Below, piece after piece: positions 62,936-64,000 of a stretch of 64,000 nt of DNA. A program made the position numbers and the translations under genes. Numbering within the stretch: position 1 is the stretch's first letter; each line of letters starts with the position of its first letter. Origin of the DNA: Motacilla alba alba (Eukaryota; Chordata; Aves; Passeriformes; Motacillidae); contig NC_052027.1 in the NCBI RefSeq assembly GCF_015832195.1, positions 11,280,149 through 11,344,148 of the forward strand, read 5' to 3'. The notes beneath the pieces were generated by a model. The model worked only from the letters and a program-made list of their open reading frames with translations. It was not told the origin of the DNA and did no database searches.

Positions 62936-64000
62936 ACTCACATGCAAGTCAACAGCATGATTTTGTTGAGTACAGTTCTGTCAGGAGCTGGCTGTGCTGC
63001 CAAAACACAGAGATAAGGAAGGTGTGTTCTGGCAAGAAAAAGGGAATATTGTCCTCTTGCAAGAGTGAGGCAGCCACACTCTGCCTGCAGCTCTGCCTGG
63101 GGAAGCAGTGCAGCTCTGCAGAGCTTAGTGAGCTGGGTGAAGACAGCTTGGAGGGCTGCAGTGCTCCTCCTGGAAGGCGCAGGCTCTTTGCCCAGGATGA
63201 GGTGATGGTGGGTATGGAGCAGGTCCAGGAGAAGGGGCCCAGCCCATCTCCTGCTGCTGGGCTGTGGGCAGTCCTGCTGCTGCTCCTGGGGAGGGCGTCC
63301 AGAGCAGAGCCAGCAGCTTTGGGGTGGCAGAGGAGACCACCTGCCCTGGGTGCAGATGGACACTGCCCTTCATTGCCTGGGCAGTGGCTGTGGGACTTGT
63401 CCATCAGATTATTAATGCCTCAAGTAGCACACTAATGGCATGAGCTGTGTTTTTCCTCAACATTCCTGTTGCTGAGGCCCTACAGATGAAAGAGCAGAAG
63501 AGATGGCTGCCAGACTGTTGTGCCAGATGTGCTGATTGCTGGCATGAACACTTTAAAATTCACAAATCTAATGAACAGTGTAATCACTGATGAAGTGTTG
63601 CTCTTAAGAAAGCTAAATTAACAGTGAAAGAAAACTTAAAGGTGACCAGCAAAGGAAATGAAATCACAACTCAGTTCTACAGGCAGCTTCTTCCTGATCT
63701 GTACAAAAGTCTGGGGGAAATGACAGGGATTAATTATCTCACTTGTTCTTTACATTAAAAATACACATTTTGACCATTATGGAAAAGCTGGGGGATGCAT
63801 GAAGTTTTGACATCATAAAAGAGAAAGGAGAGAAGTTGATAATTTTGGAGGAAAAGTCATGATTAGTCAGAAGGTGAAACAGGATTGGGGCTTGTTGGTG
63901 CTTACTAAGGATTTCAGCTGGAGATGAACAGCCTGGTTCAGGGCACTACAGCTCATCTTCTTTAAGAGGTCTGTGCTTATGGTCTTTGAGATGGGAAGCA
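62936..64000. other. Intergenic DNA at right edge, nothing recognised
   Basis: A GC-richer patch at about 63060-63400 yields open frames of 141-170 codons in several phases at once. Overlap on both strands and lack of any domain signature argue that they are chance. The rest is plain AT-moderate DNA. Confidence 0.4.

Noticed and set aside
62923..63435. Overlapping frames of 141-170 codons on both strands
   Set aside because: Several frames are open at once in a GC-rich patch, there is no domain signature, and part of one frame runs through MIR-like sequence.
1..64000. CRISPR arrays, bacterial operons, tRNA or rRNA genes
   Set aside because: No regularly spaced repeat with unique spacers, no cloverleaf-like sequence with the expected conserved arms, and no rRNA text was seen. 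The only regular arrays are the GGAGA repeat and the 43 bp LTR units, both head-to-tail without spacers.

Overview
The window looks like avian nuclear DNA, most probably from a songbird, although that finer placement is inference. Three things point to a bird. There are CR1 LINE tails of the avian type in minus orientation near 9.5-10.4 kb and 27.9 kb. There is a degraded class II (betaretrovirus-like) endogenous retrovirus near 57.3-60.5 kb. The only recognisable gene is split into short exons by long introns and starts from a CpG island. No bacterial-style gene organisation is present; most long open frames are chance, and the longest lie in the GC-rich CpG island where stop codons are rare.

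Gene content: I recognise the 5' part of MGLL (monoglyceride lipase) on the minus strand. The first coding exon is at 38532-38670, with its start codon at 38654-38656. The next coding exon is at 18904-19010. They join in phase across a 19.5 kb intron and together encode residues 1-77, including the oxyanion-hole motif HGAGEH. A CpG island at about 39.2-40.6 kb lies just upstream and is the expected promoter and untranslated first exon. The remaining MGLL exons (catalytic Ser in GHSMG, then Asp and His) were not found between 1 and 18903 and should lie beyond the left edge. So positions 1 to about 39.7 kb are MGLL gene body, and 40.6-64 kb is upstream intergenic DNA.

Repeats: the window holds two CR1 remnants, several MIR/CORE-SINE-like fossils, a 175 bp GGAGA pentamer array, a 27-base G run in the CpG island, a poly(A)-tail signature that may mark a minus-strand retrocopy near 49 kb, and several small perfect tandem duplications.

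The most interesting object is the 3.2 kb LTR element at 57266-60499 on the plus strand. It has two LTRs, a tRNA-Lys-type primer binding site, a gag frame carrying ten stop codons but no net frameshift, about 0.7 kb of unrecognised internal DNA where pro, pol and env would be expected, and a polypurine tract. Its U3 contains a strict 43 bp tandem array in which every unit starts with an inverted CCAAT box. The array has two full units plus a partial one in the 5' LTR, and five plus a partial one in the 3' LTR.
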